Assembly (NCBI RefSeq): GCF_038561935.1
Contig: NZ_CP102770.1
Span: forward strand, 1,798,001-1,862,000
Direction of reading: 5' to 3'
Source of the DNA: Myxococcus stipitatus
GTDB taxonomy: Bacteria; Myxococcota; Myxococcia; Myxococcales; Myxococcaceae
Length of the DNA stretch: 64,000 nucleotides
Within the stretch, counting starts at the first letter, position 1. Each line of letters begins with the position of its first letter. A model generated the notes under the pieces. It saw nothing but the letters and a program-made list of their open reading frames with translations. It was not told the DNA's origin and made no database searches. Of this stretch, positions 33,701 to 48,614 are shown one piece after another. The translations under genes and the position numbers were made by a program.

Positions 33701-33730
33701 AGGGGCGCCCGGACGTCGCCGGGCACCCCT
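33701..33730 (-). terminator. Intrinsic terminator of ftsK with U-tract
   Basis: AGGGGCGCCCGG / CCGGGCACCCCT forms a long stem with one mismatch and a 6-nt loop; reading the minus strand it is followed by TTTTCG. It lies about 20 nt after the ftsK stop. Confidence 0.7.
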
Positions 33731-33753
33731 GGGAACTTCGTTCGCCTCGAGCG

Positions 33754-36861
<3,108 letters not shown>

Positions 36862-37064
36862 GACCTTCTTCCCTCTGCGCGTCTCAGCCGCGTAGCGGGC
36901 TGTAGCAATGCCCGCGACGAGTGTAGGGAGGGAGGGGGGCTGGTCAATTTTCCGGCAGTCCCGCCGGATGGCCCTGAAGGGGCCCGAGAGAGGGCCTACA
37001 TTTCGGCTGCGCCTCCCGGAAGAGGGGGTATGGTGCCGCCACGAATTCTTGGAGGAGTGTCGCC

Positions 37065-37394
37065 ATGTCGGACAACGAGAAGCCGTCCTCGACCGAAGAG
37101 GAATACTTCGCTCGCGAGGAAATCGAGAAGAAGCGCAAGCTGGCGCTCCAGCAGGCCGCGCAGACCGCGGAGAAGCAGCGCGAGGACCTCAAGAAGCTGC
37201 ACTGGATGAAGTGCCCCAAGTGCGGCATGGACCTGCAGACACTCAAGCAGGGCAACGTGGAGCTGGAGACGTGCTTCAACTGTGGCGGCGTCTTCCTGGA
37301 CTCCGGCGAGCTGGAGCAGCTCATGGCCCAGCACGGCCACGAGGGGAGCGGCAAGGTGATGGGCGCCATCCTCAACCTCTTCAAGCGCAAGTAG
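37065..37394 (+). CDS. zf-TFIIB zinc-ribbon protein
   Basis: 109 residues. The first ~50 are a charged helix, and the second half is a zf-TFIIB type zinc ribbon with MKCPKCGMDL and CFNCGGVFLDSGELEQL, four Cys ligands, then a short basic end. The ATG at 37065 follows GGAGGAG. Family function is poorly known; nucleic-acid or protein binding is likely. It lies 24 nt before gatC on the same strand and is likely the first gene of the gat operon. It is divergent from ftsK. Confidence 0.85.
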   Translation: MSDNEKPSSTEEEYFAREEIEKKRKLALQQAAQTAEKQREDLKKLHWMKCPKCGMDLQTLKQGNVELETCFNCGGVFLDSGELEQLMAQHGHEGSGKVMGAILNLFKRK

Positions 37395-37418
37395 TCCGTT
37401 TCAGAGGAGGCTCCAGTC

Positions 37419-37706
37419 ATGGCCCTCACGCTCGAGCAGGTGCGACACGTGGCCACGCTGGCGCGGCTGGCGCTGACTCCCGAAGAGGAGCAGCGCATGG
37501 CCACCCAGCTGTCGGCCGTGTTGGACGCGGTGGAGCAGCTGCAATCCCTGGACGTGGGGGCCGTGGAGCCCACCTCACACGCGACGCTCGCGGACTCGCT
37601 GTTGCGCGAGGACGTGACGCGGCCGTCGTTGTCGCCGGAGCAGGTGTTGGCCAACGCGCCGGCGAAGGTGGGCACGTCGTTCGCGGTGCCCAAAATCATC
37701 GAGTAG
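37419..37706 (+). CDS. gatC: Asp/Glu-tRNA amidotransferase subunit C
   Basis: 95-residue GatC with the usual opening TLEQVRHVATLARLALTPEE and the end ANAPAKVGTSFAVPKIIE. It stabilises GatA and forms the GatCAB complex that amidates Glu-tRNA(Gln) and Asp-tRNA(Asn). ATG 37419 follows GAGGAGG. The stop is 18 nt before the gatA start, so gatC-gatA-gatB form an operon. Confidence 0.96.
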   Translation: MALTLEQVRHVATLARLALTPEEEQRMATQLSAVLDAVEQLQSLDVGAVEPTSHATLADSLLREDVTRPSLSPEQVLANAPAKVGTSFAVPKIIE

Positions 37707-37724
37707 CCCGGAGGGGCTCACGCC

Positions 37725-39185
37725 ATGCAGCTCACGGACCTGTCGATGCTGGAGCTCGCGGAGAAGCTGGCCGCGGGTCAGGTGTCCTCCGTGGAAGCCA
37801 CCCGCGCGTGCCTGGAGCGCATCCAGCGGGTGGATTCGACGATTCGCGCCTTCCTGCGCGTGGATGAGAAGGGCGCCCTCGCCGCGGCGGAGGCCAGCGA
37901 CGCTCGTCGCCGCGCGGGCACTCCGGCCAGCGCCCTGGACGGCGTGCCGGTGGGGCTCAAGGACCTCTTCCTCACCGAGGGGGTGGAGACCACCGCGGGC
38001 TCGCGCGTGCTGGAGGGCTTCGTTCCGCCGATGGACGCCACGGTGGTGCGCCTCCTGCGCGAGGCGGGACTGCCCCTGCTGGGCAAGCTCAACCTGGACG
38101 AGTTCGCGATGGGCTCGTCCAACGAGTCCAGCGCCTACTTCCCGACGCACAATCCCTGGGATGTGACGCGCACGCCGGGAGGCTCCTCGGGAGGCTCGGC
38201 GGCGGCGGTGGCGGCGCGCGAGGTGTACGGCGCGCTGGGCACGGACACGGGGGGCTCCATCCGTCAGCCCGCGGCCTTCACCAACACGGTGGGGCTCAAG
38301 CCGACCTACGGGCGCGTGTCGCGCTACGGCGTCATCGCGTATGCGTCGTCGCTGGACCAGCCCGGGCCCATGACGCGCACGGTGGCGGACGCGGCGGCGC
38401 TGCTCCAGGTGCTGGCGCGGCATGACCCGCTGGACTCCACCTCCGCGCCGGTGAAGACGCCGGACTACTCGGCCGAGCTGGAGGGTGGGGTGCGCGGGCT
38501 GAAGCTGGGGGTGCCTCGCGAGTACTTCGCCGAGGGCATGGACCCCGAGGTGGAGGCCGCCGTGCGCGGCGCCCTGCGTGAGTACGAGCGGCTGGGTGCG
38601 ACGCTGGTGGACGTGTCGCTGCCGCATACCCGGTACGCGCTGGCGACCTACTACCTCATCGCCCCCGCCGAGGCCTCCAGCAACCTGGCCCGCTACGACG
38701 GCGTGCGCTACGGCCTGCGCGCGAAGGATGCGAAGGGCCTCAAGGAGCTGTACGCGCTGACGCGTGAGCGGGGCTTCGGGGCAGAGGCGAAGCGCCGCAT
38801 CATGCTGGGCACCTACGCGCTGTCGGCGGGTTACTACGACGCCTACTACCTGCGCGCGCAGAAGGTCCGCACGCTCATCCGCGAGGACTTCACGCGGGCC
38901 TTCCAGCAGGTGGACGCGCTCGTGGCGCCCATCTCTCCGGTGGCGCCGTTCAAGCTGGGCGAGAAGGTCAACGACCCGCTGTCCATGTACCTGACGGATG
39001 TCTACACCCTGCCGTGCAACCTGGCCGGTGTGCCAGGCCTGTCGGTGCCCTGTGGTTTCACGAAGGCGGGGCTGCCGGTGGGGCTCCAGGTCCTGGGGCG
39101 GGCGTTCGACGAGGCCCTGCTGCTGCGCATCGCTCGCGCCTTCGAGCGCGAACACGACTTCTTCCGCCGCCTCGCGCCCGTCTAG
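37725..39185 (+). CDS. gatA: Asp/Glu-tRNA amidotransferase subunit A
   Basis: 486-residue amidase that releases ammonia from glutamine for the transamidation in GatB. The Ser-cisSer-Lys triad is visible: Lys in [10 protein letters not shown], and the two serines in [18 protein letters not shown] plus [14 protein letters not shown]. The amidase signature is complete and the length is normal. ATG 37725. It sits between gatC (18 nt) and gatB (30 nt) in the order CAB. Confidence 0.97.
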   Translation: MQLTDLSMLELAEKLAAGQVSSVEATRACLERIQRVDSTIRAFLRVDEKGALAAAEASDARRRAGTPASALDGVPVGLKDLFLTEGVETTAGSRVLEGFVPPMDATVVRLLREAGLPLLGKLNLDEFAMGSSNESSAYFPTHNPWDVTRTPGGSSGGSAAAVAAREVYGALGTDTGGSIRQPAAFTNTVGLKPTYGRVSRYGVIAYASSLDQPGPMTRTVADAAALLQVLARHDPLDSTSAPVKTPDYSAELEGGVRGLKLGVPREYFAEGMDPEVEAAVRGALREYERLGATLVDVSLPHTRYALATYYLIAPAEASSNLARYDGVRYGLRAKDAKGLKELYALTRERGFGAEAKRRIMLGTYALSAGYYDAYYLRAQKVRTLIREDFTRAFQQVDALVAPISPVAPFKLGEKVNDPLSMYLTDVYTLPCNLAGVPGLSVPCGFTKAGLPVGLQVLGRAFDEALLLRIARAFEREHDFFRRLAPV

Positions 39186-39215
39186 GGCTCGAGGTCCGCA
39201 TTCGGTGACACCGCC

Positions 39216-40655
<1,440 letters not shown>

Positions 40656-40656
40656 C

Positions 40657-41688
40657 TCAGCGAGGACACGCGGGCACGGTGACGTGGAGCAGGTCCTCGT
40701 CACCCGGATGCTCCGAGCGCGCGAGGACCCGCGCGCTTCCCTCCGCCGTCCGCTCCAGGATGAGCGACGGTGCCTCGAAGGTGTGCTCGAACAGCGTCCC
40801 CGCGGGCTGCGCCGTCACGGTGTAGCGGATGTTCCGGAACGAGGAGAGCTCGGCGGTGAGGACGTCGTCGCGTCTTGGCGTCCGGCCGGCGTCTCGAGAC
40901 ATGGGCCACAGCGCGGAGGACGGGTGGGCGAGGATGTCCGCGCGAAGGGCGTCGCAATATCGCGCGCAGGGCACGAAGTAGGGCTCGTGCGAGGTGAGGG
41001 GCCCAGGGAAGGCGTCGTAGCCCAGGACGGTCGCGAGTCGGCCGAAGGGCGTGGCGATGACGGACAGGTCCTCGGGGCGACCCGGGCTCAACCGCAGCGT
41101 GTCCTCGCGCGTGGGCACGAGGTTGACCTTGCGAGTCGTCGCGACGTGGAAGCCGCCCGGAGCGAAGGTGTAGCTGGTGTTGAAGGTGCGTGCTCCGTGG
41201 GGCGTGAAGTCGGGAGTGTCGAGCCCACGCCGATTGCTGGGGAGCCAGGCGCTTCCCGCGACCACCCAGAGGCCGAAGTCCCTGGCGATGGCGGAGAAGG
41301 TCTCGTGCATCACCTGGTGCACGCGTGCCGCGCGCAGGGCGTGCAGGCCCTCTTCTCGCGTCGGCGGATGGAGGTCCTTCCACGTGTTCCACAAGGACCA
41401 CCACTCGAACAGGGCCACGCTCCGCATCGCGCGACGGGCCGTCGGGTGATGTCGGAGCCGAGGCAGCTGACCCATCATCCCGAGCGGCGCGCCCACCCAC
41501 TCCGGCCACACCACGAGGGCGGGGTGGAGTGGGGTGCCCGCGGAGTCCCGCGCACGCGAGTCGCTGACCCGCTGAGCGAGTGCCCGGTGCTTCCGGGCGA
41601 ACGCGGCGGGGGAGTCGTAGTCCTCCAGCGAGAGGCGCGGCTGGAGGGCGAACAGCTCGACATGCGTGGCGGGAACGGCGTCTTCCAC
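40657..41688 (-). CDS. Nitrilase-superfamily-like protein lacking the catalytic cysteine
   Basis: 343 residues with the carbon-nitrogen hydrolase fold: catalytic-type Glu in VVWPEW (about E63), Lys in RKVNLVP (about K187) and, at the Cys elbow position, VLGYDAFPG, with Gly (about G223, codon 41020-41022) where active enzymes have Cys (ICYD). The other motifs are well preserved, so this looks like a pseudoenzyme or a domain with a new role. GTG 41688 is the best start, 29 nt after the stop of the oxygenase gene upstream, with which it is probably co-transcribed. The frame remains open upstream inside the oxygenase gene, but without coding character. Confidence 0.75.
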   Translation of the reverse strand: MEDAVPATHVELFALQPRLSLEDYDSPAAFARKHRALAQRVSDSRARDSAGTPLHPALVVWPEWVGAPLGMMGQLPRLRHHPTARRAMRSVALFEWWSLWNTWKDLHPPTREEGLHALRAARVHQVMHETFSAIARDFGLWVVAGSAWLPSNRRGLDTPDFTPHGARTFNTSYTFAPGGFHVATTRKVNLVPTREDTLRLSPGRPEDLSVIATPFGRLATVLGYDAFPGPLTSHEPYFVPCARYCDALRADILAHPSSALWPMSRDAGRTPRRDDVLTAELSSFRNIRYTVTAQPAGTLFEHTFEAPSLILERTAEGSARVLARSEHPGDEDLLHVTVPACPR

Positions 41689-41717
41689 GGGAGGGATTCC
41701 GGCTGGGGGCGAGGGCG

Positions 41718-42680
41718 CTACTTGAGAAGCCCGTTCTCGCGCAGTCGCTGGTGGAGGAAGTCGCCCGCGGTGATGGGCGCGTGGCGCGCGGGGTTGTCCG
41801 GGGTCTCCGTGCAGGGCAGGGGCTTGAGCACGCAGTCCGAGTAGGGATGGCAGAAGAAGGGCAGCGAGTAGCGGACCGTGTCCTCCTCGGAGCTTCGCGG
41901 ATTCACCACGCGGTGGGTGGTGGCGGGGATGATTTCGTTCGTCACGCGACTGAGCATGTCGCCCGAGTCCACGACAATCTGCCCGCGCAGCGTGTCCACT
42001 GGCAGCCACTCGCCATCGCGCGTGAGCAACTCCAGGCCGGACGCGGTGCCCTCGCACAGGAGGGTGATGAGGTTGATGTCCTCGTGCTCGGCGGCGCGGA
42101 CTCCGCCGGGGATGAAGCGCTCGCGCAGGGGCGGGTAGTGGATGAGGCGCAGCACGGAGTTCCCCTCCGTGGCCATGTCGCTGAACGTGGGGCGCGGCAC
42201 ATCGAAGAACTCGGCCAGGGCCTGCAGCATCATCTTCGCGGCGCCATCCAGCTCGCGGAACAGGGCCATCGTGTGCTCGCGGAAGGTGGGGACCTCGGAG
42301 GGCCACACATTGGCGCCGTAGTGCTTCAGGTACGGATGGCCCGCGGGGAGCTCGCGGCCCACGTGCCAGAACTCCTTCAGGTCGCCGACCTTGCGGTCCT
42401 TCGCGTGCTCCTGGCCGAAGCCGGTGTAGCCGCGCTGCCCGGCGAGCTCCGGCACCGCGTAGCGCGTCTTCACGTCGTCAGGGAGCTGGAAGAGCTTCTC
42501 CACGTCCGCATAGGTGCGGCGGATGAGGCCGTCGTCGATGCCGTGGCCCACCATGGACACGAAGCCGAACTCGCGGAGCCCCTCGCCGAAGGTGTGGACG
42601 AAGCGGGCGCGCTCGGTGGGGGTACCGGAGCGATAGTGGGACAGGTCGATGAGGGGGATGCGGCGTGCGGTACTGGACAT
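41718..42680 (-). CDS. 2-oxoglutarate/Fe(II) oxygenase, isopenicillin-N-synthase-like family
   Basis: 320 residues. The N terminus IPLIDLSHY and DGLIRRTYADVEKLFQLP are typical DIOX_N. The iron site is H-x-D in AAEHEDINLITLL with the distal His in THRVVNP. The RYSLPFF motif supplies the Arg and Ser that bind 2-oxoglutarate. The product could hydroxylate, desaturate or cyclise a small molecule. Substrate unknown. ATG 42680. It precedes the nitrilase-like gene (29-nt gap) and is divergent from the kinase. Confidence 0.9.
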   Translation of the reverse strand: MSSTARRIPLIDLSHYRSGTPTERARFVHTFGEGLREFGFVSMVGHGIDDGLIRRTYADVEKLFQLPDDVKTRYAVPELAGQRGYTGFGQEHAKDRKVGDLKEFWHVGRELPAGHPYLKHYGANVWPSEVPTFREHTMALFRELDGAAKMMLQALAEFFDVPRPTFSDMATEGNSVLRLIHYPPLRERFIPGGVRAAEHEDINLITLLCEGTASGLELLTRDGEWLPVDTLRGQIVVDSGDMLSRVTNEIIPATTHRVVNPRSSEEDTVRYSLPFFCHPYSDCVLKPLPCTETPDNPARHAPITAGDFLHQRLRENGLLK

Positions 42681-42859
42681 GGGGCGCGCACTTTAGACGA
42701 GCGTGATGGATTGTCGGCACCGTCAGCGTCGTGCGGCCGACCGTCCCCCTGCCCCGGCGCACCGGCTTGCGTGTCACCAGGCGACATCCCCCTGGCGGCG
42801 CCAGTGGCCAGTGCCGCACCCGGATGCCCAGACTCTCCTGGCAGCCCCGGGAGAGTGGC

Positions 42860-45013
42860 ATGGCCGAGGTGAGCAGCGGTGAATCGTGCGAGGCATGCGG
42901 CCAACGACATGGGCCCTCGCGGTCTTGCCCGACGCTGGTGCGTGAGGAGAAGAGCGATGGCGCCGCGCGTCCCCGGTGTACTCCGGCGAGCGGGGAGACG
43001 GATCCACTGGTAGGGGCCCGGCTGGGCAGCTTCCGGCTCGTGCGCCGGCTGGGACGCGGCGGCATGGGCACCGTGTATCTGGGCGAGCACGTGTCCATCG
43101 GCAGCCGGGTGGCGGTGAAGGTCCTCCACGAGCACCTGGCGATGTACCCGGAGCTCGTGCAGCGCTTCCACGCGGAGGCGCGGGCCGTCAACGTCATCGG
43201 CCACGAGAACATCGTCAGCATCTTCGACCTGAACGCCGGGCCGCCCAGGCCGTACCTCATCATGGAGTACCTGGACGGTGCGCCGCTGTCCGCCTGGGTG
43301 GGGACGCCGCTGCCCGCGCCGGCGGTGGTGTCGGTGCTCTCACAGGTGTGCGACGCGCTCCAGGCCGCGCACCTGAGCGGCATCATTCATCGCGACCTGA
43401 AGCCGGACAACGTCTTCCTCGTGCGGCGAGGACGCAGCACGCCCTTCGTGAAGGTGCTCGACTTCGGCATCGCGAAGCTGGTGGACGCGCGCATGCCGGT
43501 GACCCACGCGGGCATCATCGTGGGCACGCCCGAGTACATGGCGCCGGAGCAGTCGCAGAGCCGGAAGGTGGATGGCCGCGCCGACCTGTACGCCCTGGGC
43601 GTCATCGCCTTCCAGCTCCTCACCGGCCGGCTGCCTTTCGAGGACGAGGGCCTGGCCGCGCAGCTCGTGGCCCACCAGATGCGGGCGCCGCCGTCCTTGC
43701 GCTCGCTGCACGCGGCCGTGCCCGAGGCGCTGGATCGCGTCATCCTCCGCGCGCTCGCGAAGACGCCGGAGGAGCGGTTCACGACCGCCGCCGTCATGCG
43801 CGCGGCCTTGGAAGGCGCGCTGGCGGCGAGTGTCAGGCCCCCGAGTCCTCGCCCCGCGCGGCCTCCCGCACCGGTCAGGACCGCTTCGCCCGTCGCCGTG
43901 TCCGCAAGCGGGGAGCCCGAAGAGCTCGTCGCGCCGTGGTCTCCGGTGCCGCAAGGGGCGTCGCCCGGGTGGGCCTCGGCGCCTCGGGGAGGGCCCGGGG
44001 TGGCCTCGCCTGGCTCCGCGCCATCGCCAGACTCCTCGGAGCGTCGAGGGCCTCCGGTGGGCGCGGTGCCCGTGAGTCCAGGGGTTCCCCCCGGGCGGGC
44101 GCGGACGGTGGAGCTGTCGGTCCGCGTGGTGCTGCGCCCGGGGGAGACGCCCATCTGGCTGACGGCATCGGACCTGTCGCGTGGCGGCCTGTTCCTGCGC
44201 AGCGAGGGGGTGCTTCCACCGCTCTTCTCGCGGCTGCCCATGGTGCTGGAGCTGGACACCGGGCCGCACAACGTCGTCTGCGAGGTGGTGCACCACGTGC
44301 CGGCCGAGCAGGCCCGGCGCTGGGGCATGGCCACGGGCTTCGGCGTCCAGTTCGTCGAGGCCTCCGTCGCGCTCAAGACCTCCGTGGACGCGCTGCTGCG
44401 CGCGGGGCCGGGGCATCGGCCATCTCCGCCGGTCCCCATGGTCGACGACGCCATGGCGTCGCGGGTGCTGGAGGCGTACCGGTTGCGGCTGACGGGGGAC
44501 CACTACGCGGTGCTGGCGGTGACGCCGGACCTGGACATGGGCGCGCTGCGTGCCCGCGCCCGCGAGGCCCGGAGCACCCTGGAGTCGCTCCGCCAGCGCC
44601 CGCTGTCACCGTCGCAGTGCATCCTGCTCGAATCGGTGCTGGGCCGGCTCCTCGAGGCGGGGGACGTGCTGGGCACCGTCACGCAGCGGGCCCTGTATGA
44701 CGCCTGGCGAGGCAACCACCGGGGCGTCGCGCGTTGCCTGGAGGCGGGGCTCACCCCCGAGCAGCTCGACTCCCTGCGGCGCCAGTTCCTCGCGCGGCGG
44801 CCACAGTCCTCGGGCATGGCGCGGGTGCACTACCTCTCCGGCTCGGCGCTGGAGCGCGAGGGACAGCTCGCCCGGGCGCTGGAGACCTATGAGCGGGGCC
44901 TGGCGTTGGATCCGCTGGAGTCGAGCCTCCACCACCGCTACCGCAGCGTCCGGCGGGCACTGGATGCGCGGGGCGCCGCGGAGCCCTCGAACGACAGGGC
45001 CCGGTCTCCCTGA
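42860..45013 (+). CDS. Ser/Thr protein kinase with PilZ-like, J-like and TPR modules
   Basis: 717 residues, no TM helix seen. Residues 1-45 hold a Cys motif (CEACGQRHGPSRSC). The Hanks-type kinase is at ~53-320 with GRGGMGTVY, VAVKVL, HRDLKPDN (Asp about 179), DFGIAKL and GTPEYMAPEQ, all intact. A Pro-rich linker follows. Residues ~410-515 resemble myxobacterial PilZ domains (LTASDLSRGGLFLRSEG), though the usual RxxxR is not clear. Residues ~543-618 look like a degenerate J domain (DHYAVLAVTPDLDMGALRARARE; no HPD), and ~650-707 is TPR-like. ATG 42860 has GGGAGAG upstream; the frame is open upstream. It may couple c-di-GMP sensing to phosphorylation, which is an inference. Confidence 0.85.
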   Translation: MAEVSSGESCEACGQRHGPSRSCPTLVREEKSDGAARPRCTPASGETDPLVGARLGSFRLVRRLGRGGMGTVYLGEHVSIGSRVAVKVLHEHLAMYPELVQRFHAEARAVNVIGHENIVSIFDLNAGPPRPYLIMEYLDGAPLSAWVGTPLPAPAVVSVLSQVCDALQAAHLSGIIHRDLKPDNVFLVRRGRSTPFVKVLDFGIAKLVDARMPVTHAGIIVGTPEYMAPEQSQSRKVDGRADLYALGVIAFQLLTGRLPFEDEGLAAQLVAHQMRAPPSLRSLHAAVPEALDRVILRALAKTPEERFTTAAVMRAALEGALAASVRPPSPRPARPPAPVRTASPVAVSASGEPEELVAPWSPVPQGASPGWASAPRGGPGVASPGSAPSPDSSERRGPPVGAVPVSPGVPPGRARTVELSVRVVLRPGETPIWLTASDLSRGGLFLRSEGVLPPLFSRLPMVLELDTGPHNVVCEVVHHVPAEQARRWGMATGFGVQFVEASVALKTSVDALLRAGPGHRPSPPVPMVDDAMASRVLEAYRLRLTGDHYAVLAVTPDLDMGALRARAREARSTLESLRQRPLSPSQCILLESVLGRLLEAGDVLGTVTQRALYDAWRGNHRGVARCLEAGLTPEQLDSLRRQFLARRPQSSGMARVHYLSGSALEREGQLARALETYERGLALDPLESSLHHRYRSVRRALDARGAAEPSNDRARSP

Positions 45014-45054
45014 GCGGAGCACCGGGCCCGGAGGACGCGCGCAGGAAAGCGGGG

Positions 45055-45414
45055 TTACTTGGCCGCTTCGGCGCAGTCGGGGTTCAGCTCCGCCGCCTTG
45101 TCGAAGCAGGCGCTGAACTGGTCGATCCAATCCACCTCGCCCCCCAGCTCGCAGTTGGGCAGGTCCTTGAGACAGTCGGCCAGCTCGTTGAGCCGGTCCT
45201 TCTCCTGGTCCGAGCAGTGGTCCAGCGCGTTCTCACAGACAACCTTGTCGAAGCTGCTCCCCCCGCCCCCCTCGTCCGAGGTGTTGCCGCAGGACTCCAC
45301 CTTCTTGCCCAGCCCCTGGTAGGCCTCGTCCAGGGCGTCGCAGGCATTCCCCCCACAGCCGGCGCCGAACATGAGAGAACCGGCGGCCATCAGGCCGAAC
45401 ATGAGTTTCGTCAT
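45055..45414 (-). CDS. Small Cys-rich lipoprotein
   Basis: 119 residues. The signal MTKLMFGLMAAGSLMFGAGC has a lipobox with Cys at 20. The mature part contains about eight further Cys residues (CDALDEA, SCGNTSDE, VCENALDHC, DCLKDLPNC, ACFDKA, DCAEAAK), probably paired as disulfides, and is otherwise acidic with no TM segments. I do not recognise a family; it resembles other short Cys-rich myxobacterial lipoproteins. ATG 45414 follows GGGGGAAATT on the minus strand. Confidence 0.75.
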   Translation of the reverse strand: MTKLMFGLMAAGSLMFGAGCGGNACDALDEAYQGLGKKVESCGNTSDEGGGGSSFDKVVCENALDHCSDQEKDRLNELADCLKDLPNCELGGEVDWIDQFSACFDKAAELNPDCAEAAK

Positions 45415-45544
45415 TGTGGAATTTCCCCCGCGAACGGTTGGTAGGACGGTGTGCGGCCGGACTCTCGTCGGCCCCGCCATCAGGTAGGTTCGCCCTGGAG
45501 TGGGGGCAATCTGGCCCGCCGGACGAGATGATCCAGCATCCGTC

Positions 45545-45573
45545 TTGACTCGCCAGACCATCTCCCGTAAATC
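45545..45573 (+). promoter_or_regulatory. Putative promoter of rplU-rpmA-obg
   Basis: TTGACT (45545-45550) and TAAATC (45568-45573) are separated by 17 nt. A small CCTTTG-CGC-CAAAGG hairpin follows at 45581-45595 in the leader. Match is moderate. Confidence 0.4.
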
Positions 45574-45667
45574 CGGCCGTCCTTTGCGCCAAAGGGCGGC
45601 CCGTCCGTCCGAAATGCGCGGCCGATTCCACGGGTTGACCCAACCCGAAGCTGACAGGGGTTAGACG

Positions 45668-45976
45668 ATGTACGCAGTGATTCGCACGGGCGGAAAGCAG
45701 TATCGCGTCGCCGAGGGCGATGTGCTCCGGATCGAGAAGATTGCCGGCGACATCGGTACCGAGGTGTCCTTCACCGACATCCTGCTGCTGGGCGGCACGG
45801 ACAGCCCCAAGGTGGGTCGTCCGACGGTTGCCGGCGCGCGCGTCGTGGGCAAGGTGCTGGCGCAGGACAAGCACCGCCGCGTCCTCAATTTCCGCAAGGA
45901 GAAGGAGGGCTGGACCCGCCGCCGTGGTCACCGTCAGTCGTATACCGAGGTGAAGGTCACCTCCATCTCCGGCTAA
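45668..45976 (+). CDS. rplU: 50S ribosomal protein L21
   Basis: 102 residues with the canonical start [14 protein letters not shown] and the middle [23 protein letters not shown], followed by the [14 protein letters not shown] end. Structural component of the large subunit binding 23S rRNA. ATG 45668. First gene of rplU-rpmA-obg, a conserved gene order in bacteria. Confidence 0.98.
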   Translation: MYAVIRTGGKQYRVAEGDVLRIEKIAGDIGTEVSFTDILLLGGTDSPKVGRPTVAGARVVGKVLAQDKHRRVLNFRKEKEGWTRRRGHRQSYTEVKVTSISG

Positions 45977-46015
45977 GCCCGGAGGGTTTCACCTCAATTT
46001 CAGGAGCAAGGTGTC

Positions 46016-46288
46016 ATGGCCCATAAAAAGGGACAGGGTTCTTCGCGCAACGGTCGCGATTCCAATCCGCAGTACCGCGGCGTGAAGGTTTACGGTGGCC
46101 AGGAAGTCTCGGCTGGCAGCATCCTGGTTCGCCAGGTTGGCACCGTGATTCACGCGGGCGCCAACGTGAAGCTTGGCCGCGACTTCACCCTCTACTCGGT
46201 GGTGGACGGCGTGGTGAAGTACGAGCGCCTGGGCCGCGACCGCAAGAAGGTCTCGGTCTACCCGGCTGCCGAGCAGCCCAGCGCCTGA
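46016..46288 (+). CDS. rpmA: 50S ribosomal protein L27
   Basis: 90 residues beginning [22 protein letters not shown], the invariant L27 N terminus that reaches the peptidyl-transferase center, followed by [15 protein letters not shown]. The N terminus begins directly at the mature Ala, without the extension found in Firmicutes. ATG 46016 follows AGGAGC. Confidence 0.98.
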   Translation: MAHKKGQGSSRNGRDSNPQYRGVKVYGGQEVSAGSILVRQVGTVIHAGANVKLGRDFTLYSVVDGVVKYERLGRDRKKVSVYPAAEQPSA

Positions 46289-46295
46289 CGGTATC

Positions 46296-46313
46296 CCGGC
46301 CTTCACTGGCCGG
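46296..46313 (+). terminator. Short hairpin between rpmA and obg
   Basis: Perfect 6-bp CCGGCC / GGCCGG with a 6-nt loop just after rpmA. It could attenuate readthrough into obg, but lacks a T-run. Confidence 0.4.
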
Positions 46314-46379
46314 TCTCCGTAGGGCATTCACGAGCGGGTCGCTTCTCCAGTCCCGCGCCTTTCGGCGCTCAGGACGTGA

Positions 46380-47852
<1,473 letters not shown>

Positions 47853-47856
47853 GTCG

Positions 47857-48537
47857 ATGTCCGGCGGCGGCCCCCGTTACGAGCGCTTCGAGAAGGTGAA
47901 GGTCGAGCCGGAGCAGTTCCTGCTCGACGTGCGCAAGGAGAAGATCGACCGCGTCGTCAGTCAGCGCACGCGCAACTTCACGGTGGTCCTCGACCGGCTG
48001 GAGGACAGCTTCAACATGGCCGCGGTGCTGCGCACCTGCGAGTCCATGGGCGTGCAGGAAGTGCACGTCGTCATCAACCCGGAAGCGCCCTTCCTCCCCA
48101 ACTCGCGGGTGGCGCAGGGCTGCGACAAGTGGCTGGACGTGAAGCTGTACAAGTCCTTCGCGGAGTGCCGGGAGCACCTCAAGTCTCGAGGGTTCCAGCT
48201 GTACGCCTCGGCCATTCGCGAAGGCGCCACCAGCCTCTACACGCTGCGCTTCGACACGAAGGTGGCCATCATCCTCGGCAACGAGCGCTTCGGCGTGAGC
48301 GACGACGTGCTCAACGCCGTGGATGGCACCTTCTGGATTCCGATGCGGGGCTTCAGTCAGAGCCTGAACATCTCGGCGGCGGCCTCGGCGTGCATCAGCC
48401 GGGCGATTGCCTGGCGGGATGAGCACCTAGAGGGGGGCTCCGGGGACCTGCCGCCGGAAGAGGCGCAGGCCCTGCGGGAGCGCTTCTACGTGCTGGCCAT
48501 CAAACAGAGGAAGCGCCTCTTCAAGAAGCAGCCATGA
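47857..48537 (+). CDS. TrmH/SpoU-family RNA 2'-O-methyltransferase
   Basis: 226 residues, SPOUT class. The motifs NFTVVLDRLEDSFNMAAVLRT, ILGNERFGVSD and IPMRGFSQSLNISAAAS are in order and match TrmH, which methylates tRNA G18. Other SpoU members modify 23S rRNA, so the exact target is not certain. A C-terminal basic extension (AIKQRKRLFKKQP) fits tRNA binding. ATG 47857, 4 nt after obg, so likely one transcript with it. Confidence 0.9.
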   Translation: MSGGGPRYERFEKVKVEPEQFLLDVRKEKIDRVVSQRTRNFTVVLDRLEDSFNMAAVLRTCESMGVQEVHVVINPEAPFLPNSRVAQGCDKWLDVKLYKSFAECREHLKSRGFQLYASAIREGATSLYTLRFDTKVAIILGNERFGVSDDVLNAVDGTFWIPMRGFSQSLNISAAASACISRAIAWRDEHLEGGSGDLPPEEAQALRERFYVLAIKQRKRLFKKQP

Positions 48538-48614
48538 ATGCCGGCCCCCCGGGGCGCGTCGGTATGGGGTAGATGGACGCCGTGGGCCTACCTGGCCCCC
48601 TGGAGACGCACGCC

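Noticed and set aside
42731-42859. Upstream in-frame GTG extension of the kinase
   Set aside because: The residues before ATG 42860 are Pro/Gly/Arg-rich with no family match, and the best ribosome site precedes ATG 42860.
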